Shown here in pieces: positions 15,943 to 17,407 of a DNA stretch of 17,407 bases; the first letter of the stretch is position 1, and each line of letters opens with the position of its first letter. Where the stretch lies: NCBI GenBank assembly GCA_036644375.1, contig JAVXQD010000045.1, positions 1 through 17,407 of the forward strand, read 5' to 3'. The stretch comes from CALWZE01 sp036644375. GTDB taxonomy: Bacteria > Bacillota > Clostridia > Oscillospirales > Ruminococcaceae. The notes under the pieces were generated by a model. That model saw nothing but the letters and a program-made list of their open reading frames with translations, was not told the origin of the DNA and ran no database searches. The translations under genes and the position numbers were made by a program.

Positions 15943-16347
15943 CTACTCAAGGTCTTGTATATTCATCTTATCGAGTAATGAACGTTTTTTTATATTTTCC
16001 CGGCAAGCAAAATAAATGACCAATAATATTGCGGTAGGGATATTGTATAAAAGGAAAACAACAGACACCTGAAAAATCGCCGTGCCAATGTTTCCTATTG
16101 GCGCGGTATGCTGTTCCATTATTGCGTCTTCAACTACTGTCCCATTGGGAGCTGTTTGTTCTAAGATTAAGTCACCTTGAGTAAAAAACACAGGAACATT
16201 TAAAACAGCTATCAGAGAAAACAACAGACATATTATCGGCAATATCAGACCAAGCCATTTGTTTTGCTTTTTAGATAAAAATATTTGCAGATAAACTGCT
16301 CCGATTATCACTATTAGGAAAACAATTGTTTTTATTGGAAAAAGCAT
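15943..16347 (-). CDS. Small three-helix membrane protein paired with a DUF2089-type regulator
   Basis: This 134-residue hydrophobic protein is of unrecognised family. Predicted helices are at about 5-25, 31-51 and 86-113. The second and third are separated by a polar loop of about 35 residues, probably outside the membrane, and the C-terminus is charged (RENIKKRSLLDKMN). No catalytic motif is visible. Its ATG lies 4 nt after the stop of the upstream regulator gene, and AAAAGGGG inside the end of that gene serves as ribosome binding site, so the two are almost surely co-translated. The context suggests a membrane sensor, or a target or partner of the regulator; this is inference. Confidence 0.75.
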   Translation of the reverse strand: MLFPIKTIVFLIVIIGAVYLQIFLSKKQNKWLGLILPIICLLFSLIAVLNVPVFFTQGDLILEQTAPNGTVVEDAIMEQHTAPIGNIGTAIFQVSVVFLLYNIPTAILLVIYFACRENIKKRSLLDKMNIQDLE

Positions 16348-16351
16348 TATG

Positions 16352-16648
16352 CTAAACCCCTTTTACTTTCTTGTATTCGTTAATGAGTATTTTTGCTGTA
16401 TCGAAATCCAGTTTATCATCAACAGCAAGCCTTTTAATCAGCGATATATAAGGCTCTTTTTTGTTATCCTCGGCAATCTGTATTTTTTGTATCAGCTTAT
16501 CTAATCTAAGTCTTACGGTAGGGTAAGTAACACAGTACTGATTTGCAATTTCTTTTAGCGAGCCTGATGCAAGCAAAAACTTCTTAATGAAAATGACATC
16601 TTCATCATTAAGTCCACCAATCCATTCCGGAATGATATCTATCGCCAT
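16352..16648 (-). CDS. DUF2089-type helix-turn-helix protein
   Basis: This small cytoplasmic protein of 98 residues has a helix-turn-helix region at about 30-56, with SLKEIANQYCVTYPTVRLRL as core, preceded by EWIGGLNDEDVIFIKKFLLA and followed by a helical tail (LIKRLAVDDKLDFDTAKILI). The pattern is that of the DUF2089 family found in Firmicutes, thought to be DNA-binding. The start at 16648 is set by AAAGGAGGTG just upstream; an extension to 16702 would run through the promoter and is rejected. It is the first gene of a two-gene unit with the membrane protein and reads toward the dcw terminator. Base composition is more AT-rich than the dcw genes. Confidence 0.88.
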   Translation of the reverse strand: MAIDIIPEWIGGLNDEDVIFIKKFLLASGSLKEIANQYCVTYPTVRLRLDKLIQKIQIAEDNKKEPYISLIKRLAVDDKLDFDTAKILINEYKKVKGV

Positions 16649-16665
16649 GCGGACACCTCCTTTAA

Positions 16666-16692
16666 CAATATTAAGTATAATGCTCAATATTA
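16666..16692. promoter_or_regulatory. Direct repeat CAATATTA overlapping the promoter (candidate operator)
   Basis: CAATATTA occurs at 16666-16673 and 16685-16692, 19 bp apart, one copy beside the -10 box and the other in the spacer. Binding by the adjacent helix-turn-helix protein would block its own promoter; this is inferred. AT-rich composition could give such repeats by chance. Confidence 0.4.
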
Positions 16693-16702
16693 TTAAAGTC
16701 AA
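16674..16702 (-). promoter_or_regulatory. Near-consensus sigma-A promoter of the DUF2089-membrane protein unit
   Basis: On the - strand TTGACT (16702-16697) and TATACT (16679-16674) are separated by exactly 17 bp, each with 5 of 6 consensus bases. Transcription would start about 20-25 nt before the ATG, leaving only the ribosome binding site as leader. Confidence 0.85.
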
Positions 16703-16827
16703 TAATCAATTGAAATAAAACATTATAGGGAAATGCTATTTTAGACACAACATTACCTGAGCGGAAATAATTAGAACAGAGCACCGTTCATTCGCCGGCA
16801 ATCCCTTTTTACAGATTTTAAATACAG

Positions 16828-16869
16828 AAAAAGACCTGCCTTCCATTAATGGAAAACAGGTCTTTTTTT
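16828..16869. terminator. Bidirectional intrinsic terminator
   Basis: AAAAAGACCTG (16828-16838) pairs with CAGGTCTTTTT (16857-16867), with an inner TTCCAT/ATGGAA hairpin after two mismatches. There are seven T on the + side (16863-16869) and five on the - side. For the - strand it would end the transcript of the flavodoxin-type gene to the right. The DNA between 16703 and 16827 shows no gene or other structure that I can support. Confidence 0.85.
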
Positions 16870-16909
16870 GTGTCAATAAGTCAAAATGGGTATAATGAAA
16901 ACTGCTTGC

Positions 16910-17008
16910 TTAGTGCTTCAAGTCCTCTTTATCCGTCGTTCCCGAAACACCGCCATCTACAATTTTATCATCTATCAACCGATAGCTGTATACTGATGTA
17001 GGTTCAAG
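16910..17008 (-). pseudogene. C-terminal coding remnant of an unrecognised protein
   Basis: On the - strand 32 codons read LEPTSVYSYRLIDDK, then IVDGGVSGTTDKEDLKH and a TAA at 16912-16910. The composition looks like a protein C-terminus, but a TAA (17011-17009) stands directly before it. The same frame further upstream continues YPDVKGLYE, overlapping the end of the flavodoxin-type gene. No start codon with a ribosome binding site serves it. It may be a decayed downstream partner or a displaced C-terminus. I do not recognise the family, and chance cannot be excluded for so short a stretch. Confidence 0.35.
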
Positions 17009-17025
17009 TTACTCATAGAGCCCTT

Positions 17026-17407
17026 TCACATCCGGATAAAATCAGTAAATACATGCTCTTCTTTTTCAGGCAGACCAAAATGTTCTTTGCCATAAGCGAT
17101 ACTCTTTATTAAGAATGCCATATTCTTACCAAGTGTTCGCATAATCTGGCACCCTTCTTTATCTGCATATACATCTTCTGCTGTATGACCATGAACCATA
17201 TTCCAGTATTGACTAGATACGATTGGCATACTGTTAATGGTAAAATATTTATTCAACTCATCAAAGGTTGCAGTTGTTCCGGCACGTCTGGCCGATACAA
17301 CTGCAGCACCTACTTTCATGGTTTTATCCACCCCAAAGGTGCTATAGAATAAGCGATCTAAAAACGAAATCAATGTCCCATTCGCAGAGGCATAATATAC
17401 AGGTGAA
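17026..17407 (-). CDS. Flavodoxin-fold NAD(P)H-dependent FMN reductase, C-terminal part (5' end outside window)
   Basis: 126 codons are visible and the frame stays open to the right edge of the window, so the true start lies outside. The internal TTG at 17373 is not the start. The segment SPVYYASANGTLISFLDR, followed by LFYSTFG and KVGAAVVSARRAGT, is typical of NADPH-dependent FMN reductase-like flavoproteins, where SPVYY...NG contacts the flavin phosphate and isoalloxazine ring. The protein ends at TDFIRM and a TGA, close to the usual C-terminus of the family (about 200 residues in total). These proteins reduce FMN, quinones or iron complexes, and the natural substrate here is unknown. The gene is read toward the bidirectional terminator and seems unrelated to the dcw cluster. 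Confidence 0.88.
   Translation of the reverse strand, partial: SPVYYASANGTLISFLDRLFYSTFGVDKTMKVGAAVVSARRAGTTATFDELNKYFTINSMPIVSSQYWNMVHGHTAEDVYADKEGCQIMRTLGKNMAFLIKSIAYGKEHFGLPEKEEHVFTDFIRM

Noticed and set aside
16352..16702. Upstream-extended 116-residue form of the DUF2089-type protein
   Set aside because: The extra 18 residues would be encoded by the promoter and ribosome binding site; ATG at 16648 is clearly better.
1..17407. CRISPR array, tRNA, rRNA, insertion sequence or phage genes
   Set aside because: No regularly spaced repeat series, cloverleaf-like sequence, transposase or phage protein was seen on either strand.

Overview
The window holds most of a division and cell wall (dcw) cluster on the + strand, followed by a short, visibly more AT-rich accessory stretch on the - strand. 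The order mraZ-rsmH-ftsL-class B PBP with PASTA domains-murE-murF-mraY-ftsW-murG-ftsQ/divIB-ftsZ, the strong AGGAGG-type ribosome binding sites, the frequent GTG/TTG starts, the DAP-type MurE and the lack of ftsA suggest a Gram-positive bacterium of the class Clostridia, possibly Oscillospiraceae/Ruminococcaceae. This taxonomic call is an inference from gene order and protein style.

Region 1 (1-3991): the 3' half of mraZ, rsmH, ftsL and a two-PASTA class B penicillin-binding protein, closely spaced or overlapping. Region 2 (3992-9289): a 117-nt gap with a plausible sigma-A promoter, then murE, murF, mraY and, after an unusually long 173-nt gap where murD normally lies, ftsW. Region 3 (9290-12558): murG, ftsQ/divIB and ftsZ. 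murC, murB and ftsA are absent, and ftsZ has its own AT-rich leader with a hairpin next to the Shine-Dalgarno sequence and a TTG start. Region 4 (12559-15729): a uridine phosphorylase-type gene and a 739-residue coiled-coil protein with a DivIVA-like N-terminus and a Gln/Pro-rich tail, closed by a strong intrinsic terminator. Region 5 (15730-17407): on the - strand, a DUF2089-type helix-turn-helix regulator and a small three-helix membrane protein share a near-consensus promoter overlapped by direct repeats. Further right lie a bidirectional terminator, a coding remnant, and a flavodoxin-fold NAD(P)H-dependent FMN reductase cut by the window edge.

The genes fit together as one programme. MurE and MurF complete the UDP-MurNAc-pentapeptide, MraY and MurG make lipid I and II, FtsW with the class B PBP polymerise and crosslink septal peptidoglycan, FtsL and DivIB scaffold them, and FtsZ positions the machine. 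The DivIVA-like protein at the end of the cluster is the least familiar member and the best candidate for an under-described division or polarity factor. No mobile element, CRISPR array, tRNA or rRNA was recognised.
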